The notes below the pieces were generated by a model. That model was not told the origin of the DNA, did not search any database, and worked only from the letters and a program-made list of their open reading frames with translations. Of a DNA stretch of 64,000 nucleotides, positions 33,131-45,798 are shown in pieces. This stretch comes from Lantana camara (lineage: Eukaryota > Streptophyta > Magnoliopsida > Lamiales > Verbenaceae). Position numbers and translations under genes: made by a program. Position 1 is the first letter of the stretch. Each line of letters begins with the position of its first letter. The stretch covers positions 36,128,501-36,192,500 of the forward strand of contig CM074865.1 of assembly GCA_037501455.1 (NCBI GenBank), in the 5' to 3' direction.

Positions 33131-33382
33131 TGAGTCCCAATCAGCACAAGACACGTGCAGGCTCAAGCAACAAAATAACAACTTAAAAGCGTGAAAGCAA
33201 CTTAGCCAATCGAAACGACGGTGTTTAGGGAAAGAAAACGTAAACTGAAATATTAAAAGAAACGTGTTATGAATTGCTGAAAGCATTTTCCCATTTCTCT
33301 TAAGCTCTGCCACATGCCTTCCTAGCCATGCATAGTCCTAATCAATCCCCTGCACTCTGGAGCTTGCTTCCTATTCATAACA
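33131..33382 (-). repeat. Element M 5' LTR (truncated)
   Basis: It begins TGTTATGAATAGGAAGC on the minus strand and matches 28471-28740. Homology stops only about 30 bp before gag, and the initiator-tRNA PBS is not intact (only GGTATCTTGGG-like remains), so the LTR 3' part and leader were deleted. Confidence 0.7.
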
Positions 33383-34443
33383 TACTATCTTCTTCGAAAT
33401 TACCTTTCTCACATTATCTTCAAGTAATCAAAAAAATAAGAGGACAAATAGAAAGAAAAAAACATATCCAAATAGCCCAAATAAAATAGAAAGAGAAAAA
33501 CATGTTGAACCTAAATGAGCAACTCTTGTACTTCCTTCTTTCAGAATAAAAAAAGAACGGCAAAGAAATTAGGAAAAAAATATTGAAATCGCATTAATAT
33601 CCTCAATTGCCTCTTTCGTTTAGTCTTCTTCCATCCTTCAAATATATATTATTTTTCATAATTTTGCTTCTTTTCATGTAGCCCCCTTTCTTTGGTACAG
33701 AAAAACCTCTACCCTATATCGTAACCTTTATCTTCGATCACATCCTCCTTCCTGCGAACAACTTCTACAACCTCATACTAGACATGTAACAGTCCTAAAC
33801 TTGCTCAAATATTATGGAAATGCGTTTAGGAGATCAGCTCGATTAAAACTTTTTAAAATTATCATATTACATGAATTATGTACTTATGTGATGTTATTAT
33901 GTACATTAAATGCATTAGAACCTTAGACTTGCATTCATTTTGTATAAAAACAGAAAATCGCAAAATTCTTCCTTATTGGCCTAGAATTCCTAAATTCTAG
34001 ACGAATATTTTTCTAAACCTTTCCTTACTTCAATTCGCCCACCATAAATCCTCAAATAATATTCTAAACCCATCATGGTTCAAATTTGAGGTCAATCCAA
34101 CACCATTTTGGTATCCAATTGCATCAATTTTCTACCAATTCATGATAACCCAATTAAAACCCAATGAAAATGTTCCTTATTTAATTTTCTATCCAATTAT
34201 TATAATATTGTATACATGATATTCGAATTTTATCACGTAAAATGCCGTGTAAATCCAATACGAATTTATATACTAAATTAAGCATCACACGTGGACCACT
34301 CCATGTGTGACACGTGTTCCACTCTACTATCAACATGTGTATTAGTTGTACACTCCTTTTAACTGATTGTGAGCAAGCCTTGTGGTTCCAAATATAATAT
34401 AAAGTGTTCTATACCTTCATCAACGCCTTAATACTAGATATAC
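33383..34443. other. Unassigned AT-rich spacer
   Basis: No gene or clear repeat is recognised. Two CACGTG-containing motifs (ACACGTGG, GACACGTGTT) occur at about 34290-34320. A TATA-like TATAATATAAAG lies at 34391-34402, followed by a CT-rich stretch resembling a leader. Confidence 0.4.
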
Positions 34444-34971
34444 GTGCATATCCCTTCATTAATTCATTTCATACACATTCAAACACCCATTTCTTTCTCT
34501 CATCTCCTCTCACTCGTCCCCCATAGCAGCAACAACACTGTCCGACCTCTATTTTCATCTTCAAGCTTCAGAGTGGAAGATACGACATGGGCAACAAAGG
34601 ACTGTGTTGCATATGGATTAAATAATGTGTGTATGCTCTCTTCTAATGGAACCTTCTATCATAGTTGTGGGTTCAATCATGGTCCTCTCTTCCTCACCCT
34701 TGAGAGCATATGCTCTACTATACACAGGTGGTCTCGAATTCTCCGCAGCCGATGCACTAAGCCTCATAGTAGGACACATGTTGATCTTGTGTTAGTTGCT
34801 ACCACAAGCAAGGCAATGACCCAGGTACCTCTAACAACCTTAAACCTTGTGGTTGTCCTCCTACATGGAGTACAAATTCCAGCAAGTGGGGGAGTCTGTG
34901 GCCTGGGCCCTATTAGGAATATTGCCCTAAGAGTCGACCTTGTAATAAACTATTTAAACCATTCTTTGTAA
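34444..34971 (+). other. Unrecognised 175-codon open frame
   Basis: The frame follows a TATA-like box and CT-rich leader but shows no known domain, and its last 25 codons read into repeat E. It could be the first exon of a broken host gene or chance. I do not assign a function. Confidence 0.2.
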
Positions 34972-35163
34972 ATCACAGACAATCTTTAAATAATAAACGA
35001 AATGATTTATTAATAAGTCAACCACTTTTATATGCTCTTATATGTTTGTATGTTTACATTTATTTGTGCATATATAAGAACTCCCCTAATCCATCAAGTT
35101 TATAGGACTCAGTCATTTTGGATTAGAAATAACTCCAAGTAGATGAGCCCAACAGACAGTGGG
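34885..35163. mobile_element. Repeat E, left piece (possible copia-type LTR)
   Basis: The sequence TATTAGGAATATTGCCCTAA onward resembles starts of plant copia-type LTRs from memory. It ends at the target duplication GTGGG (35159-35163) and continues at 44640 after the insertion of LTR I. Class is uncertain. Confidence 0.4.
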
Positions 35164-36322
35164 TGTAGCACCCGCAACGATAGGCGCCACATTCCCTGTA
35201 GCACCCCAAACGGAAGGCCCCACATCCCCCGCACCGAGACCCAGCCCGCATATGAAATGGGAAGTCCATACACGTGCCAAGTCACAGCGAACGGGGACTC
35301 ACTCACTCGCTACGCTAGGCGGGAGCTAACTCCGAAACCAAAAAGGCAAATCCACCAAACAAATGCACGTGCGGAAGCGGAATATATAAAATCAATCACA
35401 AATACAAGCATTAAATGACGGGTTCAACTAGCATAGATACCTAGTCCCGAAAATTTATACATAAACATAAATCATAATGTACGGGTTTAAACTATCCCTA
35501 GAAGCCTGTCCCGAATTCATATAAATATAACATTCCCATATATATATTCTTGTATAACCTATTCAATTTACAAAATGCGTGCAAAGAGACTCAGACTCAA
35601 ACATAGGACTTGACCGACTCAGAACCCCGCCTAGCACTCCAAAACCTACAAAACTGAAAACAAAGCCGGGTTCAGTCTATAGGAGACTGGTGGGTATAAA
35701 ACAACGCATAATATAATATAAGACATTATTTAAACATTCACATGCAAGTTATAATCCCAATTAAGGTTTTCGAAGTATTTCCCAAGTGGGTGAGATAAAG
35801 AAATCATCAAAGGGGATTATAACAACCAATTTCCATTAGGTCTTTCGTGGCCCGGTGAGTGGGCATGCATTATCTCCAACCAACACCTTGTGTAATTCAT
35901 TAAACATTCATTCATTCTTTCTTTTCATGCATTACCTACTTTGTGCACATTCATGATCATTTACACCTTTTTCCTCCGGGTGGTGGACGGGTTAGCAAGA
36001 CCCGACCACCATTCATTGACCAAAAGGGGTTACATAAACTCCTAACGAGGTCCAGTTACGCCGTGGTTTGGTTGGAACTAGCGTATGGGATCACCGTCGG
36101 CCCATGCCTCCTCGGATAGCCACCCACACTAAGTCCCTGGGCCCCATTCATTGCATTCATTCATTTCTCGCCAAAACATTCGGTAGGGTTCATAAAAGAA
36201 AGGCTTTACGTTGAAATCGTTGACTCTTGAAAATGACTCTATATACATATAATAATTTTGGGTGAAATCTTTACACATTGGGAGTATATAGGGTAATTTA
36301 ACTAAATAGTAGAGAAACCCAC

Positions 36323-36406
36323 CTGTTACACCTTACCAAACGATACCAAGAAGAAAAAAATACTTGGGAGTAACCTATGAAACCGGTATCTCCGCCCTGG
36401 AGAAAA
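36323..36406 (-). other. Putative leader exon 2 in LTR H
   Basis: Minus strand: acceptor TCCTTTGTACAG, an 84-nt segment with TTTTCTCCAGGGCGGAGA, donor AACAG|GTGGGT (an alternative donor GGTAAG|GTGT lies 9 nt earlier). Same unit as in the other LTRs. Confidence 0.5.
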
Positions 36407-37017
36407 CTGTACAAAGGACAAAGTAAGGTGCTCGTGAGACTCAAGACCCCAAAAGAACCATATATGACGCACGACAATGCATTAACGTGATATGAAATGC
36501 ATAAGAAGTAAAATAATGTCATGCAACCATAAAATCAAGTAATTCATTCAATATGTTCAAGTATATACAAGGCATGAAGGTTGCATATTCATTCGTTTCT
36601 ATAACTTTTATAATTCATAGAAATTCAAGTCATGAATTTCATACAACAATTTTACAATTGGAGAATAAACAAACAAAGGCATTCGAATCAATTACATAGG
36701 TATCAGTTAATTTCAAATAGACCAAACAAAATATAATGTATATCATATTATTTAAAATGTTCAAAATCAAAACAATTAAAATTCATATAACGATCATACT
36801 CAAATATATCAAGGTTACAATTATAAATTAAACAAAACAAGGGCATCCCAATCATTTAAATATGTAAGATGTGAAATAGATAACAAATTAATACCATAAA
36901 TCTAAATAAATTAACTAATGCATTATATATAATATACATAAGTATATAAATATATATATACGTACATGCATACATAAATAAATATATATATAATATACAC
37001 ATAATTTTCATACACAA

Positions 37018-37029
<12 letters not shown>

Positions 37030-37059
<30 letters not shown>

Positions 37060-37145
37060 GCATAAACACATATAATATATATATATACACATACACACAT
37101 ATAAGATATATATATACGCATACACACGTATAATATAATATATAT

Positions 37146-37192
<47 letters not shown>
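37030..37192. repeat. (TA)n/(CA)n microsatellite region in LTR H
   Basis: Long AT-dinucleotide runs at 37029-37058 and 37150-37192 with CACACA and TATACACATA stretches between them. Confidence 0.95.
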
Positions 37193-37194
<2 letters not shown>

Positions 37195-37570
37195 TGCACA
37201 CTATGTTATATACACATGCACACACACATTATTTATATATATACACTTACACTCATGCTTAATACACAACCCATATGCATAATTTACATGCGCACATGCG
37301 CAATCAAATCAACAGAAGGCAACAATTCAGACAGCAGCGAGGCAACAACTCGAAACTGCATCCCTTGAAGGTATATATATATATATATATCATGCACACT
37401 ATGTTATATACACATGCACACACACATTATTTATTTATATATACTTACACTCATGCTTAATACACAACCCATATGCATAATTTACATGCACACATGCACA
37501 ATCAAATCAACAGAAGGCAACAATTCAGACAGCAGCGAGGCAACAACTTGAAACTGCATCCCTTGAAGGT
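37193..37570. repeat. 198-bp tandem duplication in LTR H
   Basis: CATGCACACTATGTTATATA starts at 37193 and again at 37391. The two copies stay closely similar through CAATCAAATCAACAGAAGGC to CTGCATCCCTTGAAGG. A short (TA)n tract separates them. Confidence 0.88.
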
Positions 37571-37600
37571 CGCGGCCGCGACTGAAATTCAGTTTAAAAT
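37569..37600 (-). repeat. GC-rich palindrome in LTR H intron 1
   Basis: GTCGCGGCCGCGAC (37569-37582) is a perfect palindrome, followed by GGTCGCGGTCGCT. It occupies the place held by the GTGACACGG...-type palindromes in LTR A/K. Confidence 0.7.
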
Positions 37601-40099
37601 GGGTCGCGGTCGCTACCATATTCTCCAGCAACAATTCCAATAGCTTCAGGTCGAAACATGAGGAAAATCTGGTCCCGGGCGCGACACAAAAACACCTTCA
37701 CACGGTCGAGCCCGTAACTGCGTGTAGCAGTCGCAGATAAGGCGATTTCCAGCCCTGTTTTCCATCCAATTTTGGTAGCAGCAGCAGGGGGGTCTTCTAG
37801 GACAAAAGGAGCAGTAAAGAAGCAACAAAATCAGTAAGGAAAGGCAACAAAAACAACATAGCAACAACAACAAATCTCATGCAGCAACAAAGAATGCAAA
37901 TCAGGCCCAATTATTCCAAAAACTCATTTCATCAATGATGGATCAAGAAGCTGCAAATTCCCATGAATTTCATGCTCATAAATGAAACAAAAAACCATCT
38001 AGATCACATATATGCTTTCATATCAAGAAATGACTCAAGAATTCATAAGATTTCAACAAATTTCATATAACCTTTACTATTCATGTATATCTCCATATCC
38101 TACTCAAGACTCCATGAAAATCAAAATTATAGCACTTAAAAGAGATCCAAGAAGATGGAAAACAAGATCATGGACTTAGCCCTTTTAATTCGGTTGAGTT
38201 TGGAAGAGATTTGAGCTCAAAATCTCCAAAATGGCCAAAGTGGTGAAATCGAACTGGAGAGCAGGGATTTAGCTGAGCTTATCTCTTTTTGTTTGAGTGT
38301 GGTTCGAATTGGGGCTATTAGTGGCTGATAGAGGCTTGAACTAGGGTTCCAAAAAGTCCAACCATGGTTAATTTGGTCAAGTATGGTGGGAGTTATGATT
38401 AAAATAGTTAAGTGTGGAAAATCTGCGGCCGAGGCTCGTTTCGGTTGAATTTTGGAGGTTCAAACGTGCTTAGAAAAATATAAGGCTTGTTCCATTAAAC
38501 TCGAATCTTTGATAGGAGTTCAACAGAGGTGACGGAACTCAAATCCGAGTTCCCGAGCTCAAGTTATGACACCCGGAACCAAAGGTGCGCTAAATGCTCT
38601 TTAGCCCCCCGACTTGGTCCCGTTCCCAAAATAAAATTCGTTAACACATCAAACAAGATCGAAAACACAAAACGAGCATATAGACATTTTTATAACACAT
38701 AAATCTACAATATACTAAATTTTCACAAAATTTCGAAATCAAATTAAGTAGGAACGGCACGCGATCAAAACATATAAGTGCATAACATTCAAGAATTCAT
38801 TTAAATTTCAAATATTTCAATTATAAAATTAAATTCCATTTTAAATATTCTTTAAAGTATAACGAAATTATTATAATTAAAATGATTAATTAAAATTATA
38901 ATTTATAATAAACAATCAATTACATAATTAAAGAATTTAAACGCGCAATTACGTAAACACATACGTTATACTATACGACTGAAAAGCAGGGGTGTTACAT
39001 TCCCCGCACCATTAGCCCAATCCACGCATGAAATGAATTTCCATACATGAATCAAACACGTGGTGAACAGGTGAGAAGATAAAATAACTCAACCTAGCTA
39101 AGCGGGGCTAACCCTTAACCATATACATAACGATGCAATAAATAAAGGCGGAAGTAAAAACATTAAACTAGCATATTAAATGCAACTCCAACATACAAAT
39201 GCATAATTACAACACCAATAGCCTACATGGCCCAAATATTGCAAGCATTCCCAAAATAACATAATACATGATCCAAAATATCATCGTAGCAAAATTTAAA
39301 GGATGAACATGAGACTTGCTAGACCCAAAATAAAGACTCCTTAAGACTTTATTCGCCGCCTAGCATACCTGCAAAAGATCCAAAGACAACGTGGGGGTCA
39401 GTTGAAAGACTGAGTGAGGGGCATAAGTAGATATATGACATGCACATGCAATTCATAACTCCGAGTAAAGTTTTATAAAATCCCAAGTGGGAAAGTTGAG
39501 AAATACATCGCTCGGAATTACAAATATCAATTAATTATGTTACAATTTTGTAATAATAATACGTGGCCCAGCGAGAGGGTAATTCTCCAACCTTACTCCT
39601 ATAGTGTGTGTGTTAAGTTCAAGTTATAAAGCGTTCATGCACATTCGTAATCACAACGTAATCCTAATCAAAATCATAATAAAACAAAAATTTCCATCCT
39701 TCTTCCTCCGGGACAGTGGAAGGGTTTGCAAGGCCCTACCACCTCGTTGGTCCGTATCGAGTAGGGGGATCATGACTCCTACTCGCTTCTTCAATGGGGT
39801 AACACCACCGGCTCAAGAATATTCTGCCTTCTGGCCTCCCAAGTCGCGCAGAGATATTCTCAAAGGGTACTTTATATCAGATGGATTATCCGATGGCCCG
39901 ATACCATACCGGGTTCATTCACACATTTCCCTGGGCCTAATAATAAGTGAATAATTCTCGCCAAAATAATTTTCATGAAAACATTTGAAACATTTGCGTA
40001 AGTAATCATTTTCCAAAACATACGTAATAGTATTACCTTTTAGCTTAAATAGTCACACAAGTTATTACGGGTTCTAATAGTTTAGAAATAAAACCTCAC

Positions 40100-40172
40100 C
40101 TTGACAAAAGAAAGTAGAGGGAATGAAGAAGAGAAGCCTATGGACCCTGCTCCTCAACTACCGAATCGAACT
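40100..40172 (-). other. Putative leader exon 2 in LTR I
   Basis: Minus strand: acceptor TTTCTTGCACAG, 73-nt segment, donor GTCAAG|GTGAGGTTTT. The branch-site hairpin of this copy is near 39398-39413. Confidence 0.5.
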
Positions 40173-40213
40173 CTGTGCAAGAAACACAAGTGTACATGAG
40201 ACTCTAGACTTAT

Positions 40214-43200
40214 TGTAGCACCTCCCCAGCACTACAACTCCCGCACCGCAATACTCCCCAAGTACAGGTTAGGCCCAACACTCAGGAAATACTACGGCGA
40301 ACGGTCAAGATAATATATGAGTAAAGTGCATGACACACTGCAGCGGAAGATAAAGAGGTTTAAAACATTGCCAGTAATGGGGAGGATAACGTATACGAAC
40401 AAGGAATATTATTATTGATCAAGGTATTTCACAAACGAGTACAACAGGATGACATGCAAGGACAAAGTATGAGATAGTTTATTGCTATGGAGAATAAGCT
40501 CAAGACAGTGTACTCTTAGGATCAGATCCAACCTACTATTATAATGCTTCAAGATACCTCTACTTATCATCCCTTGATGCCTGAAATCATGCATTTTAAA
40601 GCAGGCGAGAGGGTTAGTCAAACTGACTAAGTGAAGGGGTTATAATAGTTTATAGATATATGTATACGTATATATATTTATATGATCAAGAAGATCTTGA
40701 TCTAAAATATTAGCAATAGGATATAACAAATATGAAACGGTTCATGATAAGTGTAAAAACAAGGATAGGGGAAATCGGGAATATTTGTAGAAGTATGAAC
40801 CGTTTGTAATAAGAACTTTAATACCCACAAGCTAGGCCTCTCCATCCGTAACTTCTTAATAATTTGGTAAAAACCATAACGACACTGTACATGGTACCGA
40901 TACTTCAATAAAACTAAGAATGATAATACCTCCTTAACTCCGGTGTTGTGCCCAGGGAGCTACCCTGTGGTGACGTAACAATAATTGGGAGCTCATACCA
41001 CTCCCTTGTATATCTCTTGGCGTGGAGTAACTAACCTCCAGTTAAACCACTACCAAGAGTTGGTGGCAGTCGGCAACACCAACAATACCTTCGACCCGAT
41101 ACCTTCTGGGTAATTACTCGCTACGGATACAGACGGGGCCCATAATAATAGTAATGATAAGATATTTTTCTTGCTTAGTCGGGAATCAGTTCTTGGTAAT
41201 AATAGGACTAAAGTATATAATGTCCGGATAAAATCCTGATTCCGACATAAAAGTATTTTCCTCTTAAAGACGGATATTGTACTGTAAATATATGTATGTA
41301 GGTAAGAAATCAAATAATAAGTAGGTTTGAAAATAGTTTTTATGTAGATACGTAAGTATAGGCATGATTCCAGTTGAAAATGTTTTAACCCTCACTTATA
41401 CCGATAGTCAGACGAAGTCATGTGGATTCTACTGCTTGATCCTAATTTCGCCTGATAGTATTAGCTACTACAGGCTTAGGACTAGGTTCTTTATTATTAT
41501 TCTAATCAAATAGGCACATAAGGTATATAATGTTCACACTTAAAAGAGTAACATGTTAGAAAACCCGGTAAACCCTAATTTTAACCGTTTAAGGGAATTT
41601 CCTTAATAAATTAAGTTTTATGAATTCTTTAACTAATCAAATATTTATTAATCACATTATGATCCTAATTATAGGTATTTGAAATAGAAGTTAAGATTTA
41701 ATTTGACAATGTAGGTTAAGTTTTGAAAATATTTTACAATTAACCGATTTTTTGGGAAATTCGGATAAAATCTTTCTTTAAAAATTCGAAAACCTATTTT
41801 ATAATTATTTTTAATTAATTTTTGAAATCTAATTAATAAATGTTGACCAAAAATTCAAAATTACTATTGAAAACATTTACTATTCAAATTCTTATGAATT
41901 AAACACTTTATAACATAAAATCAAACACACACTATCACAAGTGCACTTCAAACCATTCAATAACAACATGAACATGTTCTTAGACTTATGAATGTGTCCA
42001 TATTAGTTCATGATCATATTTAATAAATTCTAAGTTCATAACACATAATTAAACTTAAAATGTAGCACTTTATGTAACTTTAATCATAAAATTAATTCTA
42101 AATAAATTATTCTAGGCATGAATTTAATCAAACAAGATCATAATTATTTAAATACATACTCACATTATATCATATCATAATTCATGAATTTAATTAAATA
42201 AAATTCCATAATGTAGACACACTATATTTAAAACTAACAATTATACATATATTTCATAAAATAAAATTCCTAAAGCATAATTTAATTAAACCTAAGATGC
42301 TATAACTATATTATACTAAGAACATTATTTAAAACATGAAATAATAAAATAAAAGCACACCTTATGTAGGATGGGGCTGATCTCGTGACTATGAGGGGAG
42401 AGTGTGATGATTTTGTGAGTTCTTGGAAATAATCTTGGAAGGGTATTTATAGGTGTAGTTTAAGGGCTTAAGTTGTAATTTCCTATTCTTTAGGGTAGTG
42501 ACTAAGTCTCTTAGGGTAGCTAGGTGTATAATCTAGGGTACTTAAGTGTATAGACAAGTGTATAGGTGATGTAGGAGCTTATGTATACATATGTGATGTA
42601 AAAATTACTTCATAATAAAATAAATCTAAAATAGGGTGAAAATAGTAATAAAAACGTAGGAGAATATTCAGATTTTAGTTTGAAATGGTAAAAGTCATAA
42701 AAGAAAGAGGATCAAAATGGATTTCTGATGATTATAAACACTTAACGCTTTAAACGTTTCAAGTTAAAGTAGTAAGGGTTCGAAAATTTGAAAAATATGA
42801 GAAAATACTTAAAACAGAGCTAGAATGTGAATTAATTTTCGAGAAAGTGTTCATGTTTCATAAAATAATTTAAGGATTATTTTGAGTATAATATTGGATA
42901 CCAAATGTTGTACGGTTTGAAAGTTAGTTTTTACGGTGGGAATAGAACTTTAGGAAAAATTTATAAAACAAGCTAGGAGTCGAGTTAGAGTTTGGAAAAG
43001 GTCTTAAAATTCATAAAATAATCCAAGGATCATAATGGTTATAATATTGTGTAGGAAAAACATTGAAATTCGAAAATCTCCAAATTAGGGCTAAAGTAGG
43101 GCTTTTGGTTACTACGGGAGCTACAATGAGAATTAGGGTTTGGGAATGGTATCATAATTCATAAAATTTCGTAAGGATTCATTTGAGCCCAATATTTGAT

Positions 43201-43480
43201 AGGAAAAAGTGTCCCGAAAAATTTCTAGGTTTGTGAAGTAAATGGTAACTAGGGACCTAATGGTAATTTTTGACAAACAATTTTCAAAATGTATCTTGGG
43301 GTAACAAGAGCTAAGATATGAGTCCGGAAAATGTGAAATATGGTTTTCTAAGGTTTCATAAGGAATATATGAAAGTCTCGACTTGGTGAATGAATAGTGA
43401 TATGAGTCTTGTAATGAAATAAAATTCGATAATCGAGGCATAAAAGCACATTGTTCACATAAAATGAAATGCATAATGAA
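40214..43480 (-). mobile_element. LTR J, inserted in LTR I, right end unresolved
   Basis: It starts TGTAGCACCTCCCCAGC in the middle of LTR I sequence. It has its own leader exon 2 (about 41402-41451), branch-site hairpin (about 40615-40632) and a minus-strand TATA box (TATAAATAC, 42443-42451). A sequence resembling the first 100 bp of element C's LTR is reached at about 43450-43480, so J should end near there, but no clean terminus or CTTAT duplication is seen. Confidence 0.5.
42443..42451 (-). promoter_or_regulatory. TATA box of LTR J
   Basis: TATAAATAC on the minus strand, similar to TATAAATAG in the LTRs of element C. Expected core promoter of the LTR. Confidence 0.55.
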
Positions 43481-43794
43481 TTAGTGCTTCCTTCTAATCT
43501 TTGATTTACCTATTATTTCTTCAAGCCAAAAACTAACCAAAACATGTCCAAGCTGTAAATATGAAGTCATAGCATGCTCATAGCACTTAAGTACACATTA
43601 TATTCCAAGTAGGCATCAAATAACATGAGTTTACATATTCAAAATCACCCACCCCTAGTCACAAAACCCTCATATATACACATATTCATTAAATTAAATT
43701 CAAGGATCCTTACATATAAACACATAATATGCTTAGCAACAAGAATATGAGTTCAAATCCTAATATTCTAACAAAACACACATTCACACACACA

Positions 43795-43798
<4 letters not shown>

Positions 43799-43834
<36 letters not shown>
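43799..43834. repeat. (TA)n microsatellite
   Basis: About 17 TA units followed by CATA repeats; a further (TA)n block lies at 44276-44318. Confidence 0.95.
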
Positions 43835-43838
<4 letters not shown>

Positions 43839-44275
43839 CATACATACAAACCTTGGGTGAATGAAAAAAATGGAAGAATGAGAGAATGTAGATGATGAAG
43901 ATGGTGAAGATGATGGTGATGCCTTGATTCCTCCTTTCTTCTTCTTCCTTGCTTGGATTAAAATGGAGTGTGTGTGTGAAGAGTTGAGAGAAAATGTGTG
44001 CTTTTGTGTGTGTGGTAGAGATTTAGTGTGTGTGTGTATGGTGATTGTGTAGTGTATATAAGTGTAATGTGTTATAATATATATTTGTATGTATATGTGT
44101 ATGTATAAAGTGGAAGATGTATAATATATATGCATATGTGGGTAATGTAATGTAGTGTATATTATAAGTATAGGTGTATTAGTTGTATGTATAATGTATA
44201 TATAAAGTGAAATGGAGATATTATGATATATTATAAGTATATAAGTACAAGTATTTTATTATATAATATGTAATG

Positions 44276-44315
<40 letters not shown>

Positions 44316-44639
44316 TTTTACTAAAACTATTTTATAAAATAGCATCACTTTATAATTCATATTCATGCTCATATACACTTATTATATATATATAAGTTAG
44401 AAAAATATGCAATGCCTATGAAATGAAATGAAATATGTATATGTGATGGAATGAAGTGTGTATAAGTTAGGAAATAAAATGAATGAAATTACAATTAAGG
44501 TACTCATATAGGGAAAGTAAATCACATAATTCACATAAATCACTTAGACATATAATTCAAATAAGTATGCAATTAATTCTAACTCTTAAACCCACACTTG
44601 TGGTGCGCATACCTGTTTGACGAAAACACGGGGCGTTAC

Positions 44640-45798
44640 AGTGGGAGTGCCAATAAGGATCGCTTGAGACTTGCCTATGGTATGAAGTCCTTAAGAAGGA
44701 TTATCCTATTTAATGCGGTGTAAAGTGCATAGTCGTTGTGTGAGCAATACATGAGCATGCTTGTTCCTTTGACTTGGTACACTGAGATGTTCCATGTGAC
44801 AAGATTCCTAAACGTTAAAGGTGGTTTCTACTTCAGGACTTCAAAACTTCATCTTGGAAATATCTCACATGTCAATGATGTGATTAATTAGTCCTTAGAC
44901 TTGAGATTCCATTGATGCCTTATGTGAGCTAACTAGGTAATCTGAGGTATAAGCTAAAAAGGATGTCGCTCGAGACAACTGAATTACGATTTATATTGGG
45001 GTTACAGAAGTGGCACATGGAGACATGTGAGAATTAATAAACGACTTACACTTGCTATAACAAGAAGATCTCTTATTGTATTAGTTGTTCATCGTCCATC
45101 AATGAGTCCTTGTCCAAGGTAGTGTAACGAGATCAAGAGAGGAGTTTCATGGATCGAGATCAAATGGATATGAAATGAACTTAACTTTAATATTAAGATT
45201 ATTAGGGTTCTAATTATTCTCTTGCCCTAGTTCTTTAATTGATATATAGGTTTGTACAGGGATCGTATTTCACAAGTAATTATTGATTGAAAGGTTCTTT
45301 CGAATATATACATTCGTTATTCAGTTAGGGGTCATACACGTGTTGCTAGACTATGCTCGTGTGATTTGTAAATTAATTAATTAATATGAATATTGATTAA
45401 TTAGTTCCACTGCTAATTGAATAATGAACGTAGAGGAACACACACAAATATCGAGTTACGAGGGTCTAGGCCGAATCGATTAATCAAGTTGATCGAACCG
45501 ACCACGGAAGGTCGGTAGGGCCCACAATGAGTATGAGAGACACGGGTGGGGCATGCCAGGTGTTTCACACATGTGAGAGAAATTCAGTGGTCAATTTAAT
45601 TAACCATTTAATGGACTTTAAATTAATTATGAATTAACTGTTAAGCCCAATTTGGAATTAGAGCTCAATAAAAAATTAATTAGGAATTAATTAATTATTG
45701 CAATATTTATTTATTAGGAATAAATAAATAATGTAGATAAATATCCTAAAATGTTTGGATAAGATTTCTTGAAGATAAGATTGATTAAAAAGGAATTC
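44640..45798. mobile_element. Repeat E, right piece
   Basis: This continues repeat E after the 35164-44639 insertion (join marked by the duplicated GTGGG). It is 1.16 kb of non-coding, AT-rich DNA ending where LTR G begins (TGTAGCGCCCC). No gene is seen. Class unproven. Confidence 0.45.

Larger units (their letters stand above)
28471..33382 (-). mobile_element. Element M, decayed chromovirus (Ty3/gypsy)
   Basis: A minus-strand gypsy element with domain order gag-PR-RT-RNaseH-INT-chromodomain-like tail, bounded by related direct repeats (33131-33382 and 28471-28740). It is unlike the long-LTR families elsewhere in the window. Its frames are broken by a deletion in RT, a changed catalytic residue, a stop between integrase parts and frame changes in protease. 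The left LTR probably extends further left, to about 28265, beyond what the right copy shares. It is inactive. Confidence 0.85.
35197..38999 (-). mobile_element. LTR H, solo LTR (3,803 bp) with TSD TTCCC
   Basis: It runs TGTAGCACCCCAAACGG to GGGGTGTTACA, flanked by TTCCC at 35192-35196 and 39000-39004, with no interior. That is the product of LTR-LTR recombination of a full element. Related to LTR B and A. Contains exon 2 (36323-36406), microsatellites, a 198-bp duplication and GC-rich palindromes. Confidence 0.88.
35164..44639 (-). mobile_element. LTR I, solo-like LTR split by H and J
   Basis: It starts TGTAGCACCCGC at 35164 and ends GGGGCGTTACA at 44639, with GTGGG on both sides (35159-35163 and 44640-44644). 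No PBS, PPT or gene lies between, only LTR-type sequence, so it is read as a solo LTR carrying two later insertions, H at 35197-38999 and J from 40214. Minus orientation follows from its splice-site layout and terminal block. Its exon 2 is 40100-40172. Confidence 0.7.

Noticed and set aside
33101..33313. N-terminal extension of element M gag
   Set aside because: It is translated LTR and junction sequence; the family-typical start is MAKNN at 33100.
36856..37225. Overlapping minus-strand frames of about 100 codons rich in Ile and Tyr
   Set aside because: They are direct translations of TA/CA microsatellite DNA, not genes.
43844..44135. Minus-strand frame with Ser/His-rich text (141 codons)
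   Set aside because: It reads through microsatellite and the transcribed leader of LTR I; no start context or domain.
44370..44380. CTTAT after ACA as possible right end of LTR J
   Set aside because: The preceding sequence lacks the GGGCGTTACA-type terminus, so the match to the 40209-40213 duplication is probably chance.
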